Source of the DNA: CAMDMI01 sp044379485
GTDB lineage: Bacteria; Bacteroidota; Bacteroidia; Cytophagales; Flexibacteraceae
DNA length: 64,000 nucleotides
Direction: 5' to 3'
Assembly: GCA_044379485.1 (NCBI GenBank)
Contig: JBIPOE010000001.1
Span: forward strand, 62,001 to 126,000
A model generated the notes under the pieces. It saw nothing but the letters and a program-made list of their open reading frames with translations, did not search any database and was not told the origin of the DNA. Made by a program: the position numbers and the translations under genes. Positions 8,701 through 17,856 of this stretch are shown one piece after another. Position 1 is the stretch's first letter, and every line of letters begins with the position of its first letter.

Positions 8701-11700
8701 ATTGATGGCAGCCGAATTTGAACAGGTAGTTCTGTTGGCACCTGCACTTACAGTTGGAATGTTGATGACGGTTATTGTAGTTTGGTTGCTTCCAAAACAA
8801 CCGGATAATGCGCTTTCAACTGTATAGGTTATGGTAATCGCACCTGATGAAACAACGTTTGGATCAAATAATCCTGAGCCATTTGTTCCGGAACCAGACC
8901 ATGTTCCTCCCGCTGGTGTTCCAAGCAATTGAACCGGACTGGCATTTTTACAAATATTTTGGTTTGCTCCTGCGTTTACAGCTGGTGCATTTACTTTTAC
9001 TACCAATACGGCTCCACTGGCGGTACATCCATTTTGGGTAATGGTATAATTAAAGGTGCTTCCGGAGGTAGAAAGCTGAGCCACGGTTATCACTCCATCA
9101 TCTGTGATTCCTGTTCCTGTCCAGGTTCCACCACCAACACTTGGGGCAGACATTGCGTATTCACTTAGATTTCCACAGACATTTATCGGGCCACCCAATG
9201 AAACATTTGGGGCAGCTGTTACTGTTACAATGACCTGATCACTGCCATTTCCTGCAACGGTGTAGGTTAAAGTCTGTTGTCCAAGCAAAGATGAATTTGG
9301 TGTAAATACACCTGCTGAGCTTACCCCATTTCCAGACCATGTGCCACCTGAAGGGCTTCCTGTTAAAGTTATTTCCTGGGCTGTTTCACAGACGCTTACA
9401 TCTGAGCCCGCTGTAACCAGTGCGGCAGGAAGTACAGTGAAAATCAGGTCATCAGAATCGGTGCAACCGTTCAAAGTATATGTATAGGTTAAAGTGAAGG
9501 CACCTTGTCCGGCACTTGAAGGTGAAAATAAACCAGAGCTTGAAACTCCTGTTCCATTCCATGTACCACCTGCAGGGCTTCCGGTTAATTGAACATCAGC
9601 AGATCCGGCCGATGCAGATTGATCTGCCCCTGCCAAAGCCGTTGGGGTGTTTTTGACTGTAACTATTAAATCTGAAGAACCAGTACAACCATTTTGGCTA
9701 ACCGTATAAGTCAAGGTATTGGCCCCGATATTTGAGCTTGATGGTACAAAGTTACCTGAAGTGCTAACCCCATTTCCAGACCATGAACCACCAGTTGGTG
9801 TTGCAGTTAAATTATAAGCACTACTTCCTGAGCATGGATTTTGATTTCCACTAAGCACAGGAACCGGATTTGGATTTACAGTATAATCAACATTTGCTGA
9901 AGCTGTACAACCGCTTTGAATAACCGTATAAGTTAAAGTTTTGCTACCAGTGCCTGCAGTAGCTGGACTGAAAATTCCACCAGAAACCCCTGCTCCCGAC
10001 CAGGTACCACCAGCCGGACTACCCTGGCTAATCGTTACAGGGCTTGCAAAAGTACAAAAACTGAGACCCGCACCAGGGTCAACGCTGGGTGCATCAGTAA
10101 TGGTAACAGTTTTTTGGCTGCTTCCTCCACAAGTTCCGGTAACTGTATAAGTAAGGACGTTGGCCCCAATTGTACCATTTGAAGGAGTAAACAAACCTGT
10201 TGTGGTTACTCCTGATCCAGACCAGGTTCCCCCGGAAGGACTTCCGGTTAAATTGATTGCATTTGCATTAGAACAAATATTTTGATTACTGCCTGCTGAA
10301 ACTGTAGCAGAGGCACTTACGGTAATATTTCGATTTGCAGAACTGGTACATCCATTGGCTGTCACAGAATAGGTAAGCGTTTGGGTACCAACCAGACCGG
10401 CATTTGGCGTAAAAAGTCCAGCTGAAGAAACACCATTTCCAGACCAGGTGCCACCTGCTGGTGAAAAGCCGGTTAAGGTAAATGGTGTAGCTGCTGAACA
10501 AGTACTGCTATTTGAACCAGCTAAAACTGAAGGACTTGCATTTACGGTTACAACTCTGGTGTCGCTGCCGCTGCAACCTCCTGAAGAAACAGAATAGGTT
10601 AAAGTTTGACTGCCAACCAAAAGCGATGTTGGCGTAAATACACCTGCTGAGGTTACACCATTTCCAGACCATGTTCCACCAGTTGGACTTGCTGTTAAAT
10701 TACTGGCCGAAGCGCCTACACAAATGCTGAAATCGGAGCCAGCTGCAACGTTTAAAGGGTTGATATTCAAGCCTGGGCTGGATCCTGAATTTACAACAGG
10801 ATTACTTGAAACCACACGGATCAAATACCCGGTTCCGGTGGAAGTTCCGGCAGGAATGGTAACTGAAATGGGGCTGGCTCCGCCTGAACCAATGGTACTT
10901 GGACTGGTAAAACTTCCACTGGCATTGCTCAACTGTACAGTATAGTTGTTGCCGGAATTAAAGGATCCAGAAGGCGTAAACCCTAAGCTAAAATTTGCGC
11001 CAGGGCAAAAAGAAGATTGAGCCAATGCATTTAATGAAATAGATGGACCGCCGCCGCCTGTGGCAGTTAGGTTGATATTATCCAAATACAAGAGGTTGCT
11101 GTTGGCAGATATATTTATAAAACAAACCTGAACTCCAGAAAGTCCATTGTAAGCACTCAGATTAATGGTTTCTTTTCGCCATTGCGTACTTGTTGGCGTG
11201 AAAGCATTAACGTTGTTAGGGGCGGTTGCCAATACATTTCTTGTTTTGGCATAAAGTCTTGTAAAGGATTTTCCACAATTGGTACTAACTCCAACTATTA
11301 AACTGTCATTCGAAGATCCGTTCCATGCATAGGCAACATCAAAAGTCAAACTTGCGTTCGATTGACCGCTTAGGTTTACCGTAGGTGCATAAAGGGTATC
11401 TTTTCTGTTTGTAATAAAAGGTAAGGCATAATTGTCAAAAGATACTGAACTAGAACTGGTTCCAAAGCCACCTACGGATGAATTTTTAACAAATGTTCGG
11501 TCATTATTTGGATTTGAAATCCTCCAATTTGTTGGTAAAAAGGTTCCTTCGAAAGATTCATTAATTGGTGGTGCATTCAAACCATTTACTGTAACGGCAA
11601 CTGTTTTTGGATCTGAAGTGCACCCGGACTTGGCCAATGTGGCGTTGTAATTTCCTGAAGCCAAACCTGTAGCATTTGTAATTGTTGGGTTTTGGGAGGA

Positions 11701-13125
11701 GGATGAAAATCCATTCGGTCCGGTCCATGCAATGGTTCCACCAGTTACAGCGGTGGTTAAATTTAAATTGATGGTTTCACCCTCGCATGCAAGTTTGGTA
11801 CCGCTTACTGAGAATTGTGGAACAGGTGATCCGGTTATGCAAGTTGCAGCTGCGAATCTTGTTCTCATAACGCCGCCCGGGAGTGGACCAAAACCAAGGT
11901 TAAGGTTGATTGCCCCATTGTTGTGGCAATAGCTCATTACGGTGCCGTTGGTTTTAAATTTTGTGGTGTTGCTACAATTAACAGAGCCGGCAAATGGTTC
12001 TCCGGCAAAACATGAATCAATTCTACCTTTGGTAGTAGGTGTTAATTGCCAACCGCACCAATGTGTATGCTGACTTCCCATGTTGTGACCCATTTCATGT
12101 GCTATCACATTGATGGTCCATGAATAGGTAGGTAAAGCCGAAAATGTGTTAAAGATGTTAGAAAAAGCATACTTACCTCCTGGATTACAAAGCCCTCCTA
12201 TCCAGGCCATTCCACCAAATCCATTTGTTCTTGTCGATAATAAATGGCCAAGATCTCCATTTATGTTTGGTCTGTTATTGGAAAAGTTTACCAGATAAAA
12301 TTGGGCATTGGTAAGTGTTGCATATGGATCTGTTGAAGTCCAAACGAAAATTTCTGAAAGATTAATGTCTATTTGTTCATTGCCGTAGAGCTGCTTTAGA
12401 TTATTAAACATGCTTGTAACTCTGGTGCTTACATTGCTTACACTGTTGGTATTGTCCTGATACATTTTAAAATCGCACTCAAAATAAATATCCACCTCTT
12501 TGCAGGTTCCGGTAGTCAATACAGCTTTGTCCAGGTTAACTTCTTTTTCAATTCCTTTTTCCAATTGACCTTCTAATTCATCGGAGTGGCATTGAAATCC
12601 TGATGATATATTGAGATCTCTTTCGCAATACACAACATATTCACCTTTTCCTCCCGGAAGTTTCCCAATATTCCAATTTCCATAATTGTCAGTGAATATG
12701 CCACTTACCTCATTTTCAGTAAATGACAATCCACCAATTTTTTCTTCACCAGCTTTTGGATCTATTTGATAGTGAACCCCAATGGCAGATTTGCCTCTGA
12801 AAGTTCTACCATCAGAAGTGCTTACTTTAAAGTTGCCACTTGTGATTTGTTTTTTATGAAAAACAAAAGATTTTTGATTGCCTCCAAATAATGGAATATC
12901 CAAAGAAAAGGATTCTGGTTCCTCATCATAAATCTTTTTAATGGCAATTGGGTCTGGCTTCAAAAGCAAACCTTTGCTCAGATTTTTTGATATTTCCTTT
13001 GACAGAGCTTTATCACTCTTTTGAAAGAAATTGATTTGTTTTTGAGAATATGCCGAAGTGCTTAGCCAAAGGGTTAGAATAGAGGCTGATAAACACTTGC
13101 CGACAATTTTTATGCATGCATTCAT
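5782..13125 (-). CDS. giant secreted metzincin metalloprotease with 19 tandem repeats and T9SS sorting domain
   Basis: This secreted protein has 2,447 residues from the revised ATG at 13125, where a clear signal peptide (MNACIKIVGKCLSASI) begins. Using the first in-frame Met at 13263 would bury it. After a pro-region comes a zinc metzincin site, HEMGHNMGSQH (near residue 343), with a Met-turn MSYCH downstream, as in reprolysin-like M12B proteases. An Ig-like domain and a MAM or choice-of-anchor-like domain follow. Next are 19 tandem repeats of about 74 residues with the core GGTWSGxGV, an Ig-like pair, and a C-terminal T9SS sorting domain (IYPNPNDGIF to the end). The likely role is cell-surface or secreted proteolysis, with the repeats as a stalk. 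The substrate is unknown. Confidence 0.85.
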   Translation of the reverse strand: MNACIKIVGKCLSASILTLWLSTSAYSQKQINFFQKSDKALSKEISKNLSKGLLLKPDPIAIKKIYDEEPESFSLDIPLFGGNQKSFVFHKKQITSGNFKVSTSDGRTFRGKSAIGVHYQIDPKAGEEKIGGLSFTENEVSGIFTDNYGNWNIGKLPGGKGEYVVYCERDLNISSGFQCHSDELEGQLEKGIEKEVNLDKAVLTTGTCKEVDIYFECDFKMYQDNTNSVSNVSTRVTSMFNNLKQLYGNEQIDINLSEIFVWTSTDPYATLTNAQFYLVNFSNNRPNINGDLGHLLSTRTNGFGGMAWIGGLCNPGGKYAFSNIFNTFSALPTYSWTINVIAHEMGHNMGSQHTHWCGWQLTPTTKGRIDSCFAGEPFAGSVNCSNTTKFKTNGTVMSYCHNNGAINLNLGFGPLPGGVMRTRFAAATCITGSPVPQFSVSGTKLACEGETINLNLTTAVTGGTIAWTGPNGFSSSSQNPTITNATGLASGNYNATLAKSGCTSDPKTVAVTVNGLNAPPINESFEGTFLPTNWRISNPNNDRTFVKNSSVGGFGTSSSSVSFDNYALPFITNRKDTLYAPTVNLSGQSNASLTFDVAYAWNGSSNDSLIVGVSTNCGKSFTRLYAKTRNVLATAPNNVNAFTPTSTQWRKETINLSAYNGLSGVQVCFINISANSNLLYLDNINLTATGGGGPSISLNALAQSSFCPGANFSLGFTPSGSFNSGNNYTVQLSNASGSFTSPSTIGSGGASPISVTIPAGTSTGTGYLIRVVSSNPVVNSGSSPGLNINPLNVAAGSDFSICVGASASNLTASPTGGTWSGNGVTSAGVFTPTSLLVGSQTLTYSVSSGGCSGSDTRVVTVNASPSVLAGSNSSTCSAATPFTLTGFSPAGGTWSGNGVSSAGLFTPNAGLVGTQTLTYSVTANGCTSSANRNITVSASATVSAGSNQNICSNANAINLTGSPSGGTWSGSGVTTTGLFTPSNGTIGANVLTYTVTGTCGGSSQKTVTITDAPSVDPGAGLSFCTFASPVTISQGSPAGGTWSGAGVSGGIFSPATAGTGSKTLTYTVIQSGCTASANVDYTVNPNPVPVLSGNQNPCSGSSAYNLTATPTGGSWSGNGVSTSGNFVPSSSNIGANTLTYTVSQNGCTGSSDLIVTVKNTPTALAGADQSASAGSADVQLTGSPAGGTWNGTGVSSSGLFSPSSAGQGAFTLTYTYTLNGCTDSDDLIFTVLPAALVTAGSDVSVCETAQEITLTGSPSGGTWSGNGVSSAGVFTPNSSLLGQQTLTYTVAGNGSDQVIVTVTAAPNVSLGGPINVCGNLSEYAMSAPSVGGGTWTGTGITDDGVITVAQLSTSGSTFNYTITQNGCTASGAVLVVKVNAPAVNAGANQNICKNASPVQLLGTPAGGTWSGSGTNGSGLFDPNVVSSGAITITYTVESALSGCFGSNQTTITVINIPTVSAGANRTTCSNSAAINLSGTPAGGTWSGPGVNGTGTFTPNSSLTGIQTLSYTASQNGCSNTANINVTVNATPVVSAGSGQNICTNSASFSLSGASPAGGTWSGASFVNASGLCTAPFSAGNYNLTYTATQNGCTSSDQLTITVSSTPVVNAGSNKTTCANSNSLTLTGFSPAGGVWSGNGVSASGVFSPSTALVGNQTLTYSVNQNGCIGSKQITVNVKSIPTIVTGANETACESGVSFKLNGYSPRGGKWTGPGVFQDSLYQPSNSLIGTQTLTYSFIRNGCTNTAQKTIAISAGNTISQGTFPSQICSNGSPTNFTGFLPAGGVWSGPGISSSGTLTPAINIIGLQSYTYRLNSNGCRDSATVQTQINAVPVVNAGSDISVCATGAAVVLNNAIPTGGTWSGSGVNAGGTFDPSQVSAGNTNLTYSYSVNGCTGTDNLTVNVSASPTVTAGNDRNICKNSIPVTLTGAPFGGSWSGTGVSPSGVFTPSTSMSGNITLTYSINENGCTGSDQVIVSITNAVNVNPGANQTICNNVSAFNLTGASPSGGTWTGTGVSTNGNFNPIGLSPGPIVLNYRVTQGNCTVLGTKNITINAAPTVSAGSELSVCSNGSPIQLSGFSPAGGTWSGTGVSPSGLVSPSAANVGTRNLTYTVTQNGCTSSGFRVISINAAPIISAGPSQTICGISGPVVMTGFSPAGGVWSGPGMDASGNFTPTSANLGNTLTMNYSVTQNGCTTDSSKSVIVVDIPSSVSVNASSLTECAGQSIPLTLSLANAGTFAIQWKRNNNDILSATNVEFLANVSGSYFAEIKSGSCVVNSETKTLTFNPVPATPLITVNGNTLSSSATSGNQWKLNGQNIPGATGQQYTPTQSGLYTVIVNNGSCISDLSGSTPFTFTDVKDFERTGFEIKIYPNPNDGIFNLEVNGLVNNSVEIKMMDALGRTVWNDELTDHSEQTLEKEIRLPKLPAGAYWLQLSEGKQKHLKKVILR
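6510..10755 (-). repeat. 19 tandem 74-residue protein repeats in the metalloprotease
   Basis: Each coding unit of about 223 bp specifies the pattern AGxxxxIC, LTGxPxGGTWSGxGVxxxGxFxP, LTYTVxxNGC, VTVN. I count 19 units by the GGxW core. Nearly all carry one Cys near the start and one in the NGC turn. Unit 6 (about 9420-9640) lacks the first Cys, and unit 7 (about 9200-9420) lacks the second. The units have diverged in sequence, so this is an old expansion rather than a recent DNA-level duplication. Confidence 0.8.
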
Positions 13126-13609
13126 GATGTATAAAATTGCACTTTTTAAAGAAAAATTATTAAAAAAGGTATTTTGTATCTGATTGGTATTCAAATGCTT
13201 GGCAAAAATACCCTCCTTTATGTTGAAAATTTTTCCAGGAAATGGCTTCGATGTTACATTCATAGGATTTCAATTGAGATAAGATGAAAATCAGCGTATT
13301 GTAATTTTGGAATCTTACATGGAAAAAAACAAAACAAGGGTTCATTGGAAATACAGATGTTTAGTTAATCTGCAATATATCAATAATATACAGTTAAAAA
13401 ACTTTCGTGTTATAGGTTAATTGGAGTATAGTTTGGTTTTAGATTTAGATTGTTAATTTTTGGATGCATCATAAAATTCAGCCTGGTAAAGAATAAACAT
13501 CCCTACGAATTTTGAATTTATAGACGTATTTATCTTACTTCAGGAAAATAAAAAAAGTCCAAAAAATCAGATTTTTTGGACTTTAATTTTAAAGCGGAGT
13601 GAAGGTTTT
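13126..13609. other. intergenic region upstream of the metalloprotease
   Basis: This AT-rich region holds the terminator of the endonuclease gene (13554-13584) and presumably the promoter of the protease gene. I could not pick a convincing TAnnTTTG site. The short open frames here have no protein-like character. Confidence 0.4.
13554..13584 (-). terminator. terminator after endonuclease I gene
   Basis: This is a perfect 14-bp inverted repeat, AAAGTCCAAAAAAT and ATTTTTTGGACTTT, around a 3-base loop. It starts 25 bases past the endonuclease stop codon and has A/T-rich flanks on both sides. Confidence 0.8.
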
Positions 13610-15865
13610 CTAGTCCTTCAATATTTTGGTAACGAAAGTTCCTTTTTCTGAACTTAGTTTCAATAAATAAACACCTGATTTTGAGGGCATTGATATATTG
13701 CTTTGGGCATCAAACAATGTTCCCTTGTCAACGCTTGCACCTGCAGTGTTTAATATTTCATAGCGCATTCCTTTGCTGTAAATCAAAGTAGCATCTACAA
13801 ACAATCTATCTTTGGCCGGATTTGGAAACGTTAAAATAGAGTGATCGAAAGTCAACTTTTCAACAGAAGTTGGTAAAAAAGTCATGTTGGCAAAATTGAT
13901 GCTCAAAGCCCATTCCGGATTGTCTATGAATGGGTTACGGTTTTTTTGAAGTCCAAAAATATATTCATGTCTCGCTATTTCCAGTGGACTTGGCGGATCT
14001 TGCTGGTGCCACTGTAAAAGGACAGCGGGGCTTTGAGTAGAAGGAAATGCCCAGATGTGATTCGGATTGTCTTTTTTGTGATAGCATACGCTCATATACA
14101 TCAAAGCTCTGGCAACCTCGCCTTTATGGTCATCCTTAGGTTCATAAACTGTTTGACCTGTAGAATTTGTTCCAAGTTTGCCGAAACCAGTTGGTGCTGT
14201 GTAAGTTGCATTTACTACGTTTCCAAATGGGTTATTAGATCTTCGGGCATTTGCGTTATTTTGATGGGTAGGAAATAAATTGTGCATGTCATTGAATTCA
14301 GGTCGTTCCTTTCCACCAGGTAAAACTTCCCAATTTGGGCTGCTATTGTTACTACTTGGCATCCAACTTTGAGCAAAAGTATGCTCTCTTGTTAATGTTG
14401 CATTTCCGCCTTGAGAAGATGCCCAATTAAAACCACCTTCAAAAATGTATGGAATATTGGTATAAACACAGTTAACAACTTGCCTGCCTGCTGAGGTGTC
14501 TCTGGCAAGGTAGCCCAATACAAGTCTTGGGGCATAAGCTCCATAAAAAATGGTATCGTGTTTATTTATTTTATCTCTTAAATCTAAAATAAATGAAGAA
14601 ATGTTTGGATCAATGCCGTTATAGTAGTTCCCAGGTTGTTTTCCCAGAGTAGTTATACTAGCATCTGTAGATGAAGAGGTTAAATAATTTTCAAACGAAG
14701 GAGGACCATTGAAACTAAATGCCTTTAATTGGTACTCAGATTCTGCAAAAATATATTTTGGCTTAAGGTTGGTAATAACTGAATCTCCAACATAAGCAAC
14801 TACTGATGAGCCAATTAGATCGCCAATTTTATACTTAATGCCATCGACAGGAATATCTGTTATTGTTGAGCCTCTTTTTCTTAAAAGAATATAACCTTCT
14901 GGAGCGGTGGCAGGAGGTGTGATGGCAACTTTAAATCCGAATGAACTAATATTTGAGGCAATAACTGAGGCAGGACTGGATTGAGGTTCAGTTGCCAATG
15001 TACCACCAATGCCATAAAGTTGAATGGTATATGGATTTTTTTCCGGGTCGTTATTGTAAATTTTCAGAGTGGCTTTTCTAGATCCATTGGTAGAGGAATT
15101 GAAATTAACATTAAAATTCTGATTACTAAGTGCGTCAATGCTTGTTGGGATATTTGCCAAAGAATAATCCCCGGCTGCATCACCAGATAATCTAATACTA
15201 TCAATATTTAAAACTTGAGCGGTTCCGATATTTTGAATATTAAAAGTAGACGTAGCAGTAGTTCCTATTGTGTGGGTGGTTTGATTTACTACCGTGTTTT
15301 GTCCTACTCTTACATTGATGGCAGCATTTGTGCCAGCTGGGGCTGCTTTTATCAAAATACTGTCCAAAGCAACATTTGTTCCCGATTGCTTTTCTGTGAA
15401 AAAAAAGCGGATATATCGTGAGCTTGCTGCTGGGGTATGGACAAATTTATTCGCAATACCCATGGTTCCACCTGGAATCGGACTTGCTGTGGTAAATACT
15501 TTTAAATCAGTGTATGTTACATCATCTATGGATTCCTGAACATTAAATGTTCCCGTAAATGTTGGGCCAGGAGAAATTCCAGTCCCTTTTATATAATATG
15601 AAACCGGACCTGGTTTATCCGCAAACCAAATTTTTACAAACTCACCAGTGGCATCCAGCCTGGCAGAGACATTATCTCCTATTGCGCTATTTCCTGAATA
15701 GGTTAAGCCCCCAGTTCCATTTAATCCTATTCCAAAAGTCCAACCATTTGGTGGGCTTGTTACAGCTGGTGTAGAAAAATTCCAGGAGGTTGGAAGTGCT
15801 GTTTGCGCATTTCCTGTAGATATCAAAGCGAAGATGGCCAAGGCTACAGATAAAAGTTTTTGCAT
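13610..15865 (-). CDS. secreted endonuclease I family nuclease with T9SS sorting domain
   Basis: The revised start at 15865 (MQKLLSVALAIFALIS) gives a 751-residue protein with a signal peptide ending near GNAQ. The order is: a beta-sandwich N-terminal domain, a choice-of-anchor or HYDIN-like domain (NIQNIGTAQVL to IYNNDP), a fibronectin-like domain, and an endonuclease I domain. The last is recognised by REHTFAQSWMPS, NDMHNLFPT and HKGEVARALMYM, which match the beta-beta-alpha metal active site of periplasmic and secreted endonuclease I enzymes. It ends with a T9SS sorting domain (LTFPNPAKDRLF). It probably degrades extracellular DNA or RNA for nutrient scavenging. The gene stands alone with its own terminator. 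Confidence 0.85.
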   Translation of the reverse strand: MQKLLSVALAIFALISTGNAQTALPTSWNFSTPAVTSPPNGWTFGIGLNGTGGLTYSGNSAIGDNVSARLDATGEFVKIWFADKPGPVSYYIKGTGISPGPTFTGTFNVQESIDDVTYTDLKVFTTASPIPGGTMGIANKFVHTPAASSRYIRFFFTEKQSGTNVALDSILIKAAPAGTNAAINVRVGQNTVVNQTTHTIGTTATSTFNIQNIGTAQVLNIDSIRLSGDAAGDYSLANIPTSIDALSNQNFNVNFNSSTNGSRKATLKIYNNDPEKNPYTIQLYGIGGTLATEPQSSPASVIASNISSFGFKVAITPPATAPEGYILLRKRGSTITDIPVDGIKYKIGDLIGSSVVAYVGDSVITNLKPKYIFAESEYQLKAFSFNGPPSFENYLTSSSTDASITTLGKQPGNYYNGIDPNISSFILDLRDKINKHDTIFYGAYAPRLVLGYLARDTSAGRQVVNCVYTNIPYIFEGGFNWASSQGGNATLTREHTFAQSWMPSSNNSSPNWEVLPGGKERPEFNDMHNLFPTHQNNANARRSNNPFGNVVNATYTAPTGFGKLGTNSTGQTVYEPKDDHKGEVARALMYMSVCYHKKDNPNHIWAFPSTQSPAVLLQWHQQDPPSPLEIARHEYIFGLQKNRNPFIDNPEWALSINFANMTFLPTSVEKLTFDHSILTFPNPAKDRLFVDATLIYSKGMRYEILNTAGASVDKGTLFDAQSNISMPSKSGVYLLKLSSEKGTFVTKILKD

Positions 15866-16038
15866 TGTATGTGTATAAATATAAGGCCGCAATATCCGAA
15901 CCTATTGTTAGATTAATGTTAAGATAAGGTTGGATTTGTGTTTTTTCGGATCAATGGTCAAAGCATTTCAGTTTAAAAAAATCCTGTTCAGAAAATCTGA
16001 ATTTCTATCGTTCAGTAAATCATAGTTTTAAGTTTAAA

Positions 16039-16070
16039 TTTGGTTGGCCTAATTTTTTAAATTAGCTTTG
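16039..16070 (+). promoter_or_regulatory. Bacteroidota-type promoter of the metal transporter genes
   Basis: TTTG at 16039-16042 and TAGCTTTG at 16063-16070 (pattern TAnnTTTG) are separated by 20 bases. They lie just before the ATG at 16082, so the mRNA leader would be very short. Confidence 0.65.
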
Positions 16071-16080
16071 CCTAAATTTT
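16063..16080 (+). promoter_or_regulatory. candidate DtxR/MntR-type operator over the promoter
   Basis: An imperfect inverted repeat, with arms AAATTAGC (starting at 16060) and GCCTAAATTT around a short TTT centre, overlaps the -7 element. A second GCCTAA half-site sits at 16047-16052, 23 bases from the one at 16070-16075. TTAGGC/GCCTAA half-sites are typical of DtxR-family repressors. The second gene of this operon carries a DtxR-like domain, so autoregulation is inferred. Confidence 0.45.
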
Positions 16081-16081
16081 T

Positions 16082-17851
16082 ATGAAAAAGAAAATAAACT
16101 GGCTTTTTCTTTTACTTTTCTTCCCAATCCTCTCTTTTTCAGCAACGCCTATCCGGGTGGTTGCCACCATAAACATCATTGCGGACATGGCCCAAAGGGT
16201 TGCTGGCAATCAATTGGAAGTTATTTCACTTTTGCCAGCGGGTTCGGATCCCCACACGTATGAGCCTAGTCCGAGTGATGCCAGCACAGTTGCAAAAGCG
16301 GATTTGATTTTAAAAAACGGCCTTAATCTGGAAGGTTGGCTGGATAAATTAATTGCCTCTGCCGGCTCTAAAGCAAAAATTGGTGTGGTTTCTGATTTGG
16401 TAAAACCAATCGTGGCTTCTGAATTTCACAATTCCTACGATCCCCATGCCTGGATGAGTGTGCCCAATGCCATTTTGTATGTGCAGGCAATTGATTCCAT
16501 TTTTTCTACTTTTTATCCAAATGGAGCTTCTGTTTTTCACTCAAATGCAAGAAGTTATATCGATCAACTCAAAGCATTAAATTTTCAGATTGTTTCATGG
16601 ATCAGCACTGTTCCTCAGGACAAAAGGTATTTAATCACAAGCCATGATGCTTTTCGATATTTTTCAAAGGCATACAATTTTGAAGTAGCCTCCATCATGG
16701 GAACTTCCACCGATGCAGATGTGAGTTTAAAAGACATCAATCATCTCATAAACATTGTAAAAACTTTTGGCGTGCCCGCTATTTTTGTAGAAGTGGCCAT
16801 CAATCCTAAAATATTGCAACAATTGGCTTCTGATCTGGGTATCAAAATAGGAGGGAAGCTATTTACCGATTCCTTTGGTCCGACCGGATCAGTGGCAGAT
16901 AATTATATGAAAATGATGCAGTTCAATGTAAAAACCATAACAAATGCTTTGGCGGTTGCCCCGGTCTCCAATGCAAGTGTTTCCTGGACAGAACCATTGG
17001 GATTGGTTTTGGTTGTTCTTCTGGCTTTTTCTCTTGCATTTGTTTGGGTGGTGCTCAGGATTTATCCACGATTTAAAAACGATGCCAATTGGTCTGACTA
17101 TGAACTGGAAATCAACAATTTGTCCGTAATGGTGGAACGAAAAATGATCCTTTCCAATCTTTTTCTTAAACTTAAACCTGGAAGAATGTATGGCATTTTG
17201 GGGGCAAACGGATCTGGAAAATCAACTTTGGTAAAAACGATAGTAGGCTTGTATGAACCACTTTCGGGCTCCATTTTATTGCATAACAAACCTTTCAATC
17301 AATTTCTAAGGCAAATAGCCTATCTGCCTCAAAAAGAGGAGTTTGATATGGATTTCCCAGCTACGGTTTCGGATGTGGTAAAGCTAGGTTTTTTTCCAGG
17401 ACAGTCGGGTTTGGGGAAACTTTCGGAGAATCAGATTACACAATTTGAACAGGTGTTGGATCAATTGGAGATTCGCCCTTTAAAGGATAGGCAGATTTCT
17501 CAATTGTCTGGCGGACAGTTTCAAAGGACATTATTGGCCAGGGCGCTTTGCCAGAAAGCTGAAATTTTTATTCTGGATGAACCCTTTGTAGGCGTTGACC
17601 ATGCCACAGAAGAAATCATCATGACTTTATTAAAAGGCCTCGTTTCTCAAGGAAAAATGGTGCTGATTGTTCACCACGATTTGACCAAAGTAAGAAACTA
17701 TTTTGACCATTTGGTGATGATCAACCAACGCATAATTGCCTGCGGACCTGTGGAAGCCGTTTTTACAGAAGAAAATATTCAGGCTACATATTCAGGAAAA
17801 GTAACGCTTTTGCAAAAAGCACTTCAGTTGATAAAACCAGGCATTAGTTAA
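16082..17851 (+). CDS. metal ABC importer: TroA-like binding protein fused to ATPase
   Basis: A single 589-residue chain combines two importer parts. Residues 1-20 are a signal peptide-like segment. Residues about 22-290 form a cluster A-I (TroA/ZnuA-type) metal-binding protein with candidate ligands His58 (DPHTYEP), His122 (DPHAWMS), His188 (SHDAF) and Asp263 (FTDSFG). A transmembrane helix lies at about 301-325. The rest is an ABC ATPase with Walker A GANGSGKS at 374-381, signature LSGGQ at 475-479 and Walker B FILDEP with Asp499-Glu500. The membrane helix places the binding domain in the periplasm and the ATPase in the cytoplasm. Zn2+ or Mn2+ is the likely substrate, and the ligand set is closest to TroA. 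The permease gene follows after 5 bases. Separate genes are usual for these parts. Confidence 0.85.
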   Translation: MKKKINWLFLLLFFPILSFSATPIRVVATINIIADMAQRVAGNQLEVISLLPAGSDPHTYEPSPSDASTVAKADLILKNGLNLEGWLDKLIASAGSKAKIGVVSDLVKPIVASEFHNSYDPHAWMSVPNAILYVQAIDSIFSTFYPNGASVFHSNARSYIDQLKALNFQIVSWISTVPQDKRYLITSHDAFRYFSKAYNFEVASIMGTSTDADVSLKDINHLINIVKTFGVPAIFVEVAINPKILQQLASDLGIKIGGKLFTDSFGPTGSVADNYMKMMQFNVKTITNALAVAPVSNASVSWTEPLGLVLVVLLAFSLAFVWVVLRIYPRFKNDANWSDYELEINNLSVMVERKMILSNLFLKLKPGRMYGILGANGSGKSTLVKTIVGLYEPLSGSILLHNKPFNQFLRQIAYLPQKEEFDMDFPATVSDVVKLGFFPGQSGLGKLSENQITQFEQVLDQLEIRPLKDRQISQLSGGQFQRTLLARALCQKAEIFILDEPFVGVDHATEEIIMTLLKGLVSQGKMVLIVHHDLTKVRNYFDHLVMINQRIIACGPVEAVFTEENIQATYSGKVTLLQKALQLIKPGIS

Positions 17852-17856
17852 GAAGA

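Noticed and set aside
13160..13345. Small minus-strand frame before the metalloprotease
   Set aside because: It overlaps the extended N-terminus of the protease frame and has no protein-like pattern.
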